From Macrolepiota albuminosa (Eukaryota > Basidiomycota > Agaricomycetes > Agaricales > Agaricaceae), in assembly GCA_027475525.1 (NCBI GenBank), contig JAMWFC010000020.1, forward strand, positions 248,001 through 312,000: 64,000 bases of DNA. Reading direction: 5' to 3'. Of this stretch, positions 1-11,431 are shown in pieces (the stretch's first letter is position 1; the number at the start of each line of letters is the position of its first letter). A program made the translations under genes and the position numbers. The notes under the pieces were generated by a model. The model did not search any database. It saw nothing but the letters and a program-made list of their open reading frames with translations, and had not been told where the DNA came from.

Positions 1-1
1 C

Positions 2-2139
2 GCCGCGCGCAAAGCCGCCGAGAAAGAAATGCGCATCCACGCCGTCCTCAAACACCCCCGTGTCCTCGAGTTCCTCAACGCCGTCGTCGTCGAGCCCAAA
101 CACGCCCATCTATACGTCCCCGGCATATACATGCTCATCGAACTCGCAGCCGGCGGCGACCTCTTTGATAAAATCGGTTCGTCCTCGCGTTGGCGTTCGC
201 GCCCGCACGTGTAATCTCTTTCTCTCTCTCTCTGCAGTCCCAGACGAGGGCATCCAAGACGACGTCGCCCATCTGTACTTTACCCAGCTCCTCTCTGGCA
301 TGGTGCGTCCTATCCTGCTCTGCCTCTCCCTCTGCCGCCTGGGATCTAACCGAATCCAGGACTACATCCACACACAAGGCGTGTGCCACCGCGACCTCAA
401 GCCCGAGAACCTCCTCCTCGACGCAGCAGGCGCCCTCAAAATCTCCGACTTTGGTCTCTCCGCCGTATACAAGCTCAAAGAATCAGGCCGCACGCGTCTC
501 CTCACCGAACGCTGCGGCAGCCTGCCCTACGTCGCTCCAGAGGTATGTATACTACCCCCCGTCTTCACGCTTCCTAATACGCTCACGCGCCACAGCTCAA
601 CTCGGACGAACCGTACAACGCCGAGCCGATCGACGTATGGGGCATCGGCGTCATCTTGTACGCCATGCTCGCAGGCAGTACGTCTTCCCCTCTCTCCCCA
701 ACCCAACCCAACCCAACCCGACCCGATCCAGACACGCCCTGGGACGAACCAACGACGCACAGCCCCGAATACGCACGATACATCTCCGGCGCAATATTCG
801 ACGACGCCCCATGGTCCACCTTTTCCGCCGAAGCACTATGTACGTCCCCCGTCCTTCGTCCCAAACACACACTAACACACCATCACCAACACCACCACCA
901 ACAGCCCTCATCTGCGGTCTTCTGACGATCGACCCGCGCGACAGACTCACACTCGCAGACGCGTTCCAGCACCCCTGGTGTATCCGGTACGCCCCCCCTA
1001 TCCTCTCCTTTCCTCGCGCTAACACCACACGCGCACCGCACCGAACAGACCAAGCCAACTCGCGAACCAAGCGCCGTCTGTACTCGCCGAGCAACTCACC
1101 GCGCCCCTCCGCGCAAACGGCGACATGGCCCTCGCCGCGCCGAACCTCGGGCACGTCTCGTCTCGTCCCTGTCTTCGTCCCAGACTAACTAACCTCTCTC
1201 CAGGCCCACCGCATCTACACCCGACGAGTCCCCCTCCCAACTCTCAAGTTCCCAATTCACACAGTCCCTCATGCTCTTCGTACGTCCCCCTCTTTCCTCT
1301 CCTCTTGCCTTTTCATCCTTTTTACTTTTATGTTACCTCCCTCGGCGTATCGTATCGTATCGCAGTCCCAAACACAAGCTGGAACGAGGTACACACCGCA
1401 CCTGACGCGGTTCTACGCGTCGCTCGCGCCGTTCGCGTTCGTGCCGCGTGTGTGTGAGGCGTTGGATGCGCTTGGTGTTAGGTGGAAGAGGAAGATCGTA
1501 CCGGGTGTTGATGTGGAGGCTTGTACGGATACTAACACCGACGCGGACGCGGACATCGATGCAAACACGGGCATCGACATCGACATCGACATCGACGCAA
1601 ACACCGACGCATACACCGACGCATACACCGACACCAACATGAGCACGAGCACGCACGGACACGAAAACGCGCCGCAGCGGGTCCGCATCGGAGGCTACGA
1701 CGCGCGTAAAGTCGCATTTAAAGGATGGGTCACGGACACGAAAACGCGCCGCAGCGGGTCCGCATCGGAGGCTACGACGCGCGTAAAGTCGCATTTAAAG
1801 GATGGGTCGATATCGAGCCGTTCGCGTACCGCGGTCATGAGGGTTGTTTTGTCGTTTTGAGTCGTGATGTCGTGCGTCGTTCTTCTCTCTTTTTCTTCTC
1901 TCTCTTTTTTTGGGGGGTTTCCTTGTTTTTTATTATTATTATTATTATTATTTTTTTTTTGGGGGGGGGGGGTTTCTGGTTTTTTTTTTTTTTGGTTTCA
2001 CTGAGCTCCTTGGTTCTTGATTTGCTCATGCGCTCACGCGCTACTCGTTGTGACGCAGGGAAACCCGATGTCGTGGCGCCAGTTGTGGAAATCGCTCGTG
2101 GGGCATCCTGTCGTTGGGCCGTATGTTTTGAGGAAGTGA
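2..2139 (+). CDS. chk1: Checkpoint kinase Chk1, 5' end missing
   Basis: Ser/Thr kinase acting in the DNA-damage G2/M checkpoint (family knowledge). The window starts inside the N-lobe. Exons I resolve: 2-176, 238-302, 360-542, 596-677, 732-839, 905-986, 1049-1150 (GC-AG intron follows), 1204-1279, 1366-1871, 2059-2139. The catalytic loop [20 protein letters not shown] and [11 protein letters not shown] are intact and match Chk1 closely. FTQSLMLF then [13 protein letters not shown] introduces the regulatory C-terminus, which ends in a KA1-like segment ([14 protein letters not shown] ... [10 protein letters not shown]). About 460 residues are visible once one 77-bp duplicate unit (1654-1807) is discounted; as written, the duplicate shifts the frame. 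An Asp/Thr-rich repeat lies between the kinase and KA1 regions. The last intron (1872-2058, 187 bp) is unusually long and holds poly-T and poly-G runs. Confidence 0.9.
1524..1640 (+). repeat. In-frame Asp/Thr/Asn-rich short-period coding repeat in chk1
   Basis: Units of GACATC, GACGC, GCAAACACCGAC and GCATACACCGAC type are repeated in phase. They encode runs such as DIDIDIDA and [10 protein letters not shown] in the linker ahead of the KA1-like domain. It looks like a coding microsatellite and is expected to vary in length between strains. Confidence 0.8.
1654..1807 (+). repeat. Exact 77-bp tandem duplication in chk1
   Basis: Bases 1654-1730 are repeated without a mismatch at 1731-1807. The period, 77, is not a multiple of three, so the second copy is in another frame and the first frame stops at 1858-1860. 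Deleting one unit joins the KA1-like reading frame perfectly. Three other exact duplications in the window have the same period, so an assembly overlap artefact is the leading explanation. Confidence 0.95.
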
Positions 2140-3009
2140 GCACGTGAGTTAGGTTTGGACATGAGGAGGTAGTAGTCGTGGAGCGTGTATTCATTAATGT
2201 TGATTGTAGATTTATATGTAAATTTATCAAAACGTACTCATACTTATACTCGTACTCGTACTCGTACTTTATTTTTTTTGTACGGTTGTCCGAAATTGGT
2301 ATTTGGTTTTTTCTTGGGATGTATGTGTAACGATTAGGTTAGGCACTCACGTACACTTACACTTACACTTACTTAGCCACAAGTAGCTGTAAGGCTTTGA
2401 ACAGCGGTTCGCAGCGTGGCGTGTTTAATAGCTGATAGCATTAAAGACGCAATATATAAGCTAGCTCGAAAACCGAAGCCTCAAAACCGAATGAAATGAG
2501 GGTTGAGGCCATTGAGGGTTACTGAGTCCTAACTTGACAAAGTGAGCCTCGGGGTGATGAGGAGCAACTTGTACCTGAACCATAACCTTGGTCAGGTGAA
2601 GGTGCATGGTATGACACCCCGACGTCTACTCGGGAGACACTGAGGTTTGCATAAATCTCAACTCAACCTACTCCGAATATCTCTTCTATCGTTTATCCTG
2701 TACTGTATTACATTGATCAACCCCACCCACCCCACCTCACCCATATCTCATTGTTGATAAACTAGCATTCTACTTGCGATACGAAACTGTATTTAGCCAT
2801 CACGTCTCGCTCACGAGGCTGGATACGCTATACTCTATCACCCGTAACTCACCGGACCAGTCAGCAGAGGTTTTTTATTCTGGCTTCCTTCGATCACGTG
2901 ATATTGATATACTTGTTTTGACCACTCACGCAGACTGGTAATTTATTCACGCGTCAAGATGGTGTGGTGGCATCATAACAAGTCACAAGACATCCGGCTT
3001 ACTCCTTAA
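2140..3009. other. Intergenic region with microsatellites
   Basis: No supported gene. It contains a CTCGTA/CTTATA-type microsatellite near 2234-2270 and an ACTTAC repeat near 2349-2372. The end of the stretch (TAACAG near 3007-3012) looks like a 3' splice site for the following kinase-like gene, so its first exon may lie here; ATG at about 2959 is one candidate start. Confidence 0.5.
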
Positions 3010-4677
3010 CAGCAATTAGATCTATCTGATCCACAACAGAACAATAACTCCCTTACATTATGCGATTCTTCTGAGTATGATGACACCCTGGATTCTGTGC
3101 TGCGAACTCCTTTGTTTCCACATGATACCGGATTTTACGAATTATCCTGCCGAAGGCTTGTTTGGTGGGATTCAAACCGTATCCGATCGTGGCTCTTGGA
3201 AAAGGGCTATACTTTGTATCACCGACTTCCTTCTGAAGGATATTATGAAGATAGGATGTACCCAGTATACACGGAACACAGCGAGCATGTCTTTCCCTTT
3301 GCAAGTCATGAAGGGCAGGAACTGGAGAGAGTGACAATGCTTTCTGGAAACACTGGTTCGATGGTGTGTAAGGAAGGCAACTTTCAAAGAGAATTTTGAG
3401 ATGCTCAGGCTCTTTTCAGGGCAACATTGCTTTTGCTCAGAATACCCAAGGACAGCACGTAGCTGTAAAAGCTGTTGTAGACGGAAGCGACGAGTTTCGC
3501 ATTCTAAAATACCTTCATGATCAGGGAGTGCCTCGTTCAGTGGATGATTTTCACAATGTCATACCTGTTCTGGACGTTCTTGCTTGCGAAGGCCATTGGC
3601 TGGCTGTTATGCCCAGGTGTGCATCAATTACTGCAAAAACACTCACCTCGACTGACAGCTATGGAACTAGATGGGGTGTTTTCCCTCTCTTACCCAGATG
3701 TCACTATTTACATGAAGTATTCCATTTTATGCATTGTCTTTTGAAGGTTCCTTGTTTCTCCGTCCTAGTTCCATTCACTCTAACACCTTCGCCAGGGATT
3801 GACCTACCTTCACAAGCATCGCATCGCTCACGGGGTGCGTTTTCTGACATTAAGGACCTGACTTTTCTGAAAACTTTGCCATCGCAGGACATAAAGACAG
3901 GCAATATACTCGTTAGCCATGTGTACACTGATGATTGGGACGCCAGAGACTCCTGCCGCCAGTCTTTACGTTCTCAAGGAAAATTGACCTATGCTTTATT
4001 TGACTTTGATGGTTCTACAATGTTTCCGCCTTCTATGTCCCTCGACGATTGTCGTCTTCCAAGCCACATCTCCTTTAACACGCTGTATGAACAGGTCCCA
4101 GGGGATACGTTGCAGGGAGAGTTTGATTTCAATCCTTTTCCCTTTGACGTTGGAATGCTAGGTGTTATGTTTTGCCAAGAATTTCAGGTGAATTAGTCTG
4201 TGTACTGTCAGCCGTCTGCTATTGATGCAAATTCCATTATTATTATTCTCGCAGCATATGACGCGCACTGTTCCAATGTTAGCGCCCCTGTTGGACCGCA
4301 TGACGACTCGCGACATCGCACAGCGGTTTAAGGCTTCAGAAGCTTTGCAATTTTTTGAGGGACAGGTCATTCCCCTGACACCCGAGCACGTATTATCTTT
4401 ACCAGCACCAGTGAACCTTGAATATGTGGCATATGACTACTACGATCGCTGGAAGTATCTTCACCCAGATTTTGTCGCCAAATGGGGAGCTTACCGTGAG
4501 CCTCCTGTTCCATACCACATTCGTTTTCTTCGTGAGATCTGTTTATATCCGTGGGTGTTTGATATCGTTAGTTCCGTACGCCGCTTTGCTCGGTTTCTTT
4601 ACCTCGGTGGACGATTCCTGAATCGCAGACTCCTTAATTTTTTTTCGCTTAGGTATTTTTTTGTATCTGCAATGTAA
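3010..4677 (+). CDS. Agaricomycete-type protein kinase-like protein (5' end uncertain)
   Basis: Six exons fit: about 3010-3363, 3420-3616, 3659-3746, 3796-3834, 3888-4187 and 4255-4677, giving roughly 465 residues with all phases consistent. Kinase features in order are a Gly-rich loop LSGNTGSMGNIAF, QHVAVK (ATP-binding Lys), GLTYLHKHRIAHGDIKTGN (HGD in place of HRD, with Asp and Asn kept) and ALFDFDGS (DFD in place of DFG). The C-terminus (YDYYDRWKYLHPDFVAKWG, then a hydrophobic tail) is typical of a kinase-like group expanded in mushrooms. The key Asp, Asn and Lys remain, so activity is possible. There is no in-frame ATG before the Gly-rich loop, so the start must lie in an upstream exon. 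The substrate is unknown. Confidence 0.72.
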
Positions 4678-5267
4678 ATTACAGCTCTTCCTCTGATATA
4701 CGTTCAAGGATCGCTTCAAAGTACTCGACAATACCTCTGGCAGTAGATTTTTCAAGACCATGTAACACTAAATTGGAGGGAACTGCTGCAGCTCGACCAT
4801 ATAGCTATCGGTGTTCTGGGCAACGCGGTCGCGTAACAATAACCTGAGACGTCTGGCCCAAATGGCAAATGCATCATTTTTTCACATCACGTGTCAGAAC
4901 CATCTGCTGTAGATCTGTCTAGATCTGGAGAGCGGACTTTTGCCTTTCTTCTCTTACAGCTACTAGACGTACGGACTCCGATTTGCTCATAACAGAGCGA
5001 AATCCTGTTCTGTTCCCGCGTGAAATTAAAGATCCGAATGCGCAGACTTACACACAACATAAGATCACAACAGTACGGGGACTTGAGAATTTCCGTTGGT
5101 AGCGCGGCGAGCCTGTATCGGAATTCACAAAACACATTAATGTCACGCAGCCGTCATTTAAAAAAGGAGATGTACTTTATTCCTCCATGGTCATATATCT
5201 ATCCATGACAAAGGGATCTATTTGTGGAACCTTGCCAATTGAGAAGATGTGAGACTGCCCTGCATAG
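4678..5267. other. Intergenic region, no gene seen
   Basis: AT-moderate sequence with only short reading frames. I see no domain, tRNA or repeat that can be supported. It ends at the target duplication of the LTR element. Confidence 0.5.
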
Positions 5268-5272
5268 AAACC

Positions 5273-5407
5273 TGTTGGGAAATCAGACAGAGAATCCAGT
5301 GAAAAGAAGCATGTAGCTACTACAGGATCTGTCTATCAGTTGATATAATAAAGTTCAAAGTCTATTTAGCATATTCTCTTCATTGTGTGAGCTCGTTATT
5401 CTCAACA
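5273..5407 (-). repeat. LTR (3' LTR in element orientation)
   Basis: 135 bp with TG...CA ends. It lacks a block of roughly 22 bp present in the partner LTR at 6473-6629 and has a few substitutions, so the insertion is not recent. Confidence 0.85.
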
Positions 5408-6183
5408 CTTCCCCTTGAGCAAAACACTAATGGCAGTGTGCTTCCCCTCAAGCTCAAAGGCATAATCAACCTTATCATCTTCATCATCAGGAAGAATAGC
5501 AATACCAGCAAACTTTGCATCTATCACTTTGAAATGCTTCTGTTGAACCTCATATGAAGCATAAAAATGACCAGATTCTCCACAATAGAAGCAGATAATG
5601 TTGGTATCAGTCTTCTTTATAGTGACCATGGCCTCTGAATCAACCTTAACTTCCTCCAATTCCAGTTTGACAATAGGACAAGCAATATTCTGGTGACTCT
5701 TGAGTAAGCAAGTGATGACAAAGTTGAGTGTGAGCTTTGTGAAAGCAATGGCATCAAGAGAAATGATGACAGTCTCATTAGAAGGGGAAAGACAAGCAGT
5801 GAGGACCACAATGATGTCTTCATTGGATGTGGGAAATCAATAGTGATAAGACAGCTAGCCAGAGAGCACACCTCTCCAATCCAAGCCTCTATAGTTTTGT
5901 CCTTCTTCATAGAGGCAGTGATGAAAGCACAACAAAGTGCAAGGCAACTACCAAAACCATGGGCACAATGAACCTTGCCAAGATTCTTCCAAATGACATA
6001 AGAATTGGGGTCAGTCATACAAGCAAGCTGGAAATACTCCACACCAAGAATCAATAGTGCCTTAGCCTCAGCCATTCTCATCTTGATCTTCTTCAACTCC
6101 TCACCCTTCAAATCCTCCAGCAACACCTTCTCCTCCAACAGATCCCAATAACCTTGATGAACCATCACAGCCTCTATGTGCAT
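5408..6183 (-). pseudogene. Copia-type Gag remnant
   Basis: Two overlapping minus-strand frames (5617-6183 and 5402-5809) together resemble Copia Gag. There is an N-terminal segment with DPNSYVIWKNLGKVHCAHGF, an internal SLDAIAFTKLTLNFVITCLL, and a degenerate zinc knuckle CFYCGESGHFYASY in which the last Cys is Tyr. At least one frameshift separates the frames, so it is a decayed gene. The family match rests on recalled Gag patterns, not a search. Confidence 0.7.
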
Positions 6184-6472
6184 TAATCATTCAATGTAGT
6201 TCGTATGAGAGAGGCAGGAAAAGCAAATAGAACCATCTACTGATGACATAGTGACAACCAGATATAGAAATAGAAGTAGAGGGTGACAAAAAGAAAAGAT
6301 GGTCAATTGGATAAACTCAAAAGATCTCTGCAAGATTTGGTGCTTGCAATGCAAGATGGATTTCAGCCTCTGGGGAGCAAAAAAGGACAAGATAGACAAT
6401 CAAGTGATGGATTTTGGCCTCCAGTGGCCAGGGGTGAGACACTTGAGGTATTTGCAAGATGCTTAGTGCTTG

Positions 6473-6629
6473 TGTTGGGAAATCAGACAGAGAACCCAGC
6501 AAAAAGATGTGGTGTTATAAGTGCTGAGAAGCTCATAGCTACTACAGGATCTGTCTATCAGTTGATGTAATAAAGTTCAAAGTCTATTTGGCATATTCTG
6601 TTCATTGTGTGAGCTTGCTATTCTCAACA
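6473..6629 (-). repeat. LTR (5' LTR in element orientation)
   Basis: 157 bp, TGTTGGG...CTCAACA, paired with 5273-5407 and followed by the second AAACC target duplication at 6630-6634. Confidence 0.85.
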
Positions 6630-6634
6630 AAACC

Positions 6635-7453
6635 TTTGGGTAGGATTCTACAAAAGGCTGAATTTTCAGACAGTGTGAATGGGACTGAAGCTAGAGTCTT
6701 ACTGTCCCAGGTTTAACAGGATTTGTCTGCTATGCAAGGTGGATGTGAGATTGTTGTTCATTTCAGGATAAATTATTATTGAATTGTATTCATACATAAC
6801 TTTGGCCATGCTTTGTGACAGTAGATTCTAGGAGTCAGAGAGCTTGTCTTAAAGGGGATCCATTTACTCATGCCAAAAAATAAATAAATGAAACAAGTTA
6901 GTCAGCCACTGTTTGTATAGCTTACTAGTAGCTGGGACTATGTGCAGCTGCCAGCTAGTCCTAGCAAGAAATAAGGCTGGATGATAACCAGATTTGCTCA
7001 CCATTTCCTTTTTTGTATACTAAATTTCATGTCTTGTTTAATACATGCACCTGAGACTTTGTTCCTGTCTCTTGCACAAATAAAATTTCTCAACATAATA
7101 GCACCTCATCTCACTAATGCCAGAGTGCCTGGCCCTCTGACCAATAGGTTTGACTTCATGGGCTGAATTGGCATCCCAGTCATCATTGAAAGCAACAATC
7201 TTTCATTCAGAACTTCGATTGCTCAAAATAAAGAAGCTGAAGACTTCAACAATGCTAGTATTGCTCAGACCATCCAAGCACATGACATGCCCTGCTCCAT
7301 CCCCATAGAGAGACATCAAAATGGTATGTATCATACATTGTAGAGGAGCTTGCTTTGTGCTGTACAATATGTGTTTAGCAGAGTCTACTACACTATAGCA
7401 GAGCAGTCCTCCAATGTGCTGTAGAATACAGAGCTATAGACATGTCACATTGT
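6635..7453. other. Decayed sequence without a recognisable gene
   Basis: Short frames only. The stretch around 7100-7300 has coding-like composition, but no domain is recognisable. It ends at an LTR. Confidence 0.45.
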
Positions 7454-7960
7454 TGTCAGGGGACTCCTCATTTACTCCTCATTTCTTTCCTCTTTCACTC
7501 CTTATTCCTTCATTCTCCTTTCATTCATCTCCTTATTTCTTCTATCATTCTCTCATTTTGCTGCTTTTATTCTCTCAACACTATTTGTTAGTACTATTCT
7601 CAGCCTTTGAGGTGCTCTGGTTCTTTAGCTATCATTCAGACAAGTATTCTCTCAACACTATTTGTTAGTACTATTCTCAGCCTTTGAGGTGCTCTGGTTC
7701 TTTAGCTATCATTCAGACAAGTTTGGGCTCTTCAGTACCGCTTCCAGACTGCTTATATAAGCCAGAGTTTGCCTTTCTGACTTCTAAAGTCCAGAGTTTT
7801 CCTTGCCTTGTTTGCACAGTCGTTTGGTTAGTCAATTTTCAAGTTTTTAAGGTTTTGTTGTACTGTACAGTTGTTTTCCATGCTTTAGAAGCCCCAGAAG
7901 TGTCCAACCTGGCATAGGGAATCCCTAGACTTGTTCTCTTTAGATCTCCCTCTGCCAGGT
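7454..7960 (+). mobile_element. LTR of the TGTCAGGGGACTC family, truncated at its 3' end
   Basis: Starts TGTCAGGGGACTC and matches the complete solo LTR at 51870-52367 until CTCTGCCAGGT. There it stops and Helitron sequence begins directly at 7961. The last 100 bp of the LTR are missing. It contains an exact 77-bp tandem duplication (7568-7721) absent from the other family members, so its true length is probably shorter. Confidence 0.85.
7568..7721 (+). repeat. Exact 77-bp tandem duplication in the LTR
   Basis: 7568-7644 equals 7645-7721 base for base. The other copies of this LTR family (29638, 46161, 51870, 62977) have the segment once. Same period as the duplications at 1654, 11278 and 17336. 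Confidence 0.95.
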
Positions 7961-10712
7961 CGACGACCATGCTTTTCAAAAAAGCAGCCATTGTTAGGTC
8001 TGGCATATTGGGGATAGCCATCATCACCATACTGTGTAGCTTCCTGAAATTCCTTGGGATATCTCTTGGAACATTTGCCATCTACCATGCACTTGGCATT
8101 GGGAAAATCTGCTCCACATGGACCATGAACCATATTGGTAGTAACAACCTAATAACAAAGGTCAGTCACTGCATTGATAATTCAAGCAAAGCCAATACCT
8201 GATACAATTGAGGCTGAGTCACTGGATCAGGAATTTGAGCAGAAACAATAGTATCCACATGAGCTGCATCTTTGATCTTGTCATGATGATGGAAAAAGAT
8301 CAAGATATGTATATGTGGAAGTCCCCTCTTTTGAAATTCAATGGTATGGACAGATGCCACACATTTTCCAAATAGACCATCTTTTATGTCCTTCAAAAGA
8401 GCATTCTTCTTGAGTTCAAATACTCTGGCAACAATATCTGGACGGTCAGAAGCTGTTTGCCTCTTTCCATTAACCATAGGTTCTTTTAGCAGAGCCTCTT
8501 CTATTTCAGGCCACTTTGGATTGGCAGTCATGGTGATGAAGAGATCTGGTTTATGGAAATGTCTGCAAATAGCCATAGAGTCCTGGAATAGTTGCTGCAT
8601 ATGTCGTTCACTTCCAACATGAGAAGAGGGGAGGACCACACGTCGGCTTTGCCTGCGTAAATCTTCATCTCCAGTAGCCGCATCGACCACTCCTTGATAG
8701 ACTTCAGCCCTAATCTTCTTTTGATTCTGCCTGACCCAGTTGAGCTTTGATTGTTCTATTGATGCCCATGCATCCACAACATATTGCTGGAACAGTCTGC
8801 TACTCCAAAGCAATGCAGCATTGGCTTCCAAAGCCCTTTGCTGCAGCCTATATGCATAATATGCAGTTTGGCTAACCTTTTTAGCTCTTTGTTCTCCTGC
8901 TGGTCCAAATTGAGATTGAATATCGGTGTGAAATCCAGGTTCTCCAGTTGGAAATATGACAGTATAGTGCAAGGGAGTATAATAGGGATGCAAATGGCTG
9001 ATTTGCTTCAATTGACCTCCATGCAGATGCAGGACTATGTCACGGTGATCTGATCGTTCTTCAGAACCATCTCCTGGTATAATTGCAGCAACTCCTTCCT
9101 GTTCATTAGGGTTGTTATAGCGTCGATGGTCTCCAAAGTCAGCTCTAAGTTGAACAGAAAGCCTTTGTGGTTGGCCTTCAGGTACTTCTGTCATAATCTG
9201 CTTTGCAAGCTTGTATAAGCCAATAAAGGGATTGACTCTATGAAGCATATCCTGCAAAGAAGCCATTATCTGAGGATCCAATCTAGGATTGCTTCCTTGA
9301 CGAAAAGCCAATTGTTGATTGTGATCGTAGAAGTAGAGTTGTGCATACACAGGATGATTGCCTTCAGTTGGAAGCAAAGCACCTGTCAGATGATGGAGCT
9401 CTCCATTGATCCTAAAGCTGTATGGTCCTGGAGCATTTGTAATTGCATGGTCAATTTTGACTCCCAGAGATGTAAATGCAAAGGCTGCATTGTATTGGCG
9501 AATAGATGCTTTGAAAGCATCAGAAAGAGCATGATGGCCTTGAAGTAAGCCAAGCAGTTCTGGTGGAGCGTCTGCAAGTCTGGGCAAATCAATCTGGCCT
9601 TGTAGACAGCACATGCCAAATTTTGTATGATGTCTAGTAGAACTGGTGAGCTTTTCAGCATCCCAGTGTAGAGCCTGACAGTGTGGACATATGACATCCA
9701 TAAGACCAAGATAATGTGCTGAGGGTTCATCTATATAAGGCTGTCTTCCTCTTGGAAGAGCATTGATGCCTTGAATATGATCAACCCTTTGTAAGATAGG
9801 AGGTGCTGGTAGATTTTGCACAGGTGGATCCACATATTCCAAGTCCTCCTCCATATCCTCAGCAGGATCATTTCTAGGATCTTCTGGTAGGACTCTTGGT
9901 TGTTCCTCTACTATTGCTTGTGCCAATTCCTGTTGCCTCTGTTGTTCTTGAATCATAGCCATATGTCTCAGCCTTTCCTGCTCTTGCAATTCTGCTAGTG
10001 TGGGAGCTGGCAGAGATGGCATAGAATTCTGTACAGATACATTTCTGACTCTTCTAAATGCCAGAGCAGGTAGAGGTGGCACCATAGGCATAGGATTCTG
10101 TAAAGGAGTGTTCCATCCTTCAGGCAGAACAGTTTCAGGAATGTCCACAGGAAGTGGAGCAATAGTAGGCAGGTTGTCTCTTCTATGTATAGGAAGAGGG
10201 AGAGCAGGTAGAAGTGGTACCATTCTGGGCCTATTGTTTCTTCTGGATGTAGAAACAGGTAGAGGTGGCACCATTCTAGGTATAGGATTCTGTAAAGGTC
10301 CATCCCATCCTTCAGGCAAAAGAGTTTGAGGAATGACAATAGCAAATGGATCCTGAGCAACAATAGGCATATTCCCAGACTCTCTACTCCCAGACCCTAT
10401 ACCCCCAGACTCTCCTCCCCCAATCCCTATACCCTCAGACTCTCCTCCCCCAGACTCTCTATCCCTAGACTCTATACCCCCAGACCCTATACCCCCAGAC
10501 TGTCTATTCCCAGACTCTCTACCCTCAGTTCCTTCAGTTTGAGGAATGACAATAGCAAATGGATCCTGAGCAACAATAGGCATATTCCCAGACTCTCTAT
10601 CCCCAGACCCTATATCCCCAGACTCTCTATCCCCAGTTCCAAAATGAAGTGGTATAACCACAGAAGTAGATCTTCTACTTCTATGTGCACGACAATCATC
10701 AGGATCAGTCAT
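7961..10712 (-). pseudogene. Helitron Rep (HUH endonuclease) domain, C-terminally truncated
   Basis: Exon 1 runs 10712 to 8199, then an intron 8149-8198 and the start of exon 2 down to 7961. The N-terminal ~320 residues are low-complexity (GDRESGDIGSG repeats and Pro/Leu-rich), followed by the Helitron N-like/Rep region with the HUH-type motif GLPHIHILI. The copy lacks everything after the CSKRYPKEF block, including the Tyr-containing end of Rep and the PIF1-type helicase, so it cannot be autonomous. Exon 1 itself is open over 838 codons. Confidence 0.85.
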
Positions 10713-10859
10713 TTGCAACTGTTGAAGCCTGCTTTCAATCCTAGCCTGCTGTCTTTGACCTTCAGGAGTACTGGGTTGAGAATGAGTAGTTGAAGATTGC
10801 CTAAATTATTGATTTTTTAAGCATTTCAATAGCTCAAACTCTTTAAAAGTTACTTACAT

Positions 10860-11300
10860 GATGATATATCTAGTATATCAATAGCTAAATGTTGTCAAGC
10901 TTTCACTAATAAGCTGAATTCAATGTTTATTAGCATTGATCAATAATAAATGAACTAATACTAACTGTTTGTAGTGTCAAATAAGCTGAATTGAATATGT
11001 ATTAGCATTGATCAATAATAAATAAACCAATACTTACTTTGTTGTAATGATTTCGGATTTGTTTGTAGTGTCAAATAAGCTGAATTAGCATTGATCAATA
11101 ATAAACAAACCAATACTTACTTTGTTGTAACAATTTCGGAATTGTTTGTAGCTGAATTGAATGTTTATTAATTGATCAATAATAAATAAGCCAATACTTA
11201 CTTTGTTGTAAATTTGTTTGTAGTGTCGAATAAGCTGAATTCAACGTTTGTAAACATAAATCAATCAATCAACAAATTGACACTTACTTTGTTTGTAGTG
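10860..11300. repeat. Helitron subterminal repeat region, copy 1
   Basis: Upstream of the Rep gene are about five imperfect direct repeats of 70-110 bp. Each contains TTTGTAGTGTCAAATAAGC, TTGATCAATAATAAA and AATACTTACTTTGTTGTAA variants. The same array precedes the gene of copy 2 at 17725-18190. The spacing is irregular and the units diverged, which is unlike CRISPR. It may hold promoter or terminal recognition elements. Confidence 0.7.
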
Positions 11301-11431
11301 TCTTCTCACTACAACGGTGAATTTCGAGTTTGTTTGGTCATGTGTGGTCAAAGATGACACTTACTTTGTTTGTAGTGTCTTCTCACTACAACGGTGAATT
11401 TCGAGTTTGTTTGGTCATGTGTGGTCAAAGA
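11278..11431 (+). repeat. Exact 77-bp tandem duplication, Helitron copy 1 upstream region
   Basis: 11278-11354 equals 11355-11431 exactly. Copy 2 has this segment (CACTTACTTTGTTTGTAGTG...) once, near 18175-18249. It shares the 77-bp period with three other duplications in the window. Confidence 0.95.

Larger units (their letters stand above)
5268..6634 (-). mobile_element. Compact non-autonomous LTR retrotransposon (Copia-like, gag only)
   Basis: Direct repeats at 5273-5407 and 6473-6629 both start TGTTGGGAAATC and end TTCTCAACA, and are flanked by an exact 5-bp target duplication AAACC (5268-5272 and 6630-6634). The interior of about 1.07 kb carries only a gag-like remnant on the minus strand and no protease, integrase or RT. 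On the minus strand a purine tract (CAAGGGGAAG) abuts the LTR at 5407, where a polypurine tract should be. It therefore reads right to left and would need proteins supplied in trans. Confidence 0.85.

Noticed and set aside
190..1188. Long plus-strand frame across the chk1 exons and introns
   Set aside because: It ignores the conserved splice sites and yields a basic, domain-free product; the spliced chk1 model explains the region.
10344..10640. Open plus-strand frames with Pro/Arg/Ser/Leu repeats over the Helitron
   Set aside because: They are the antisense of the low-complexity GDRESGD repeats of the RepHel N-terminus and show no independent support.
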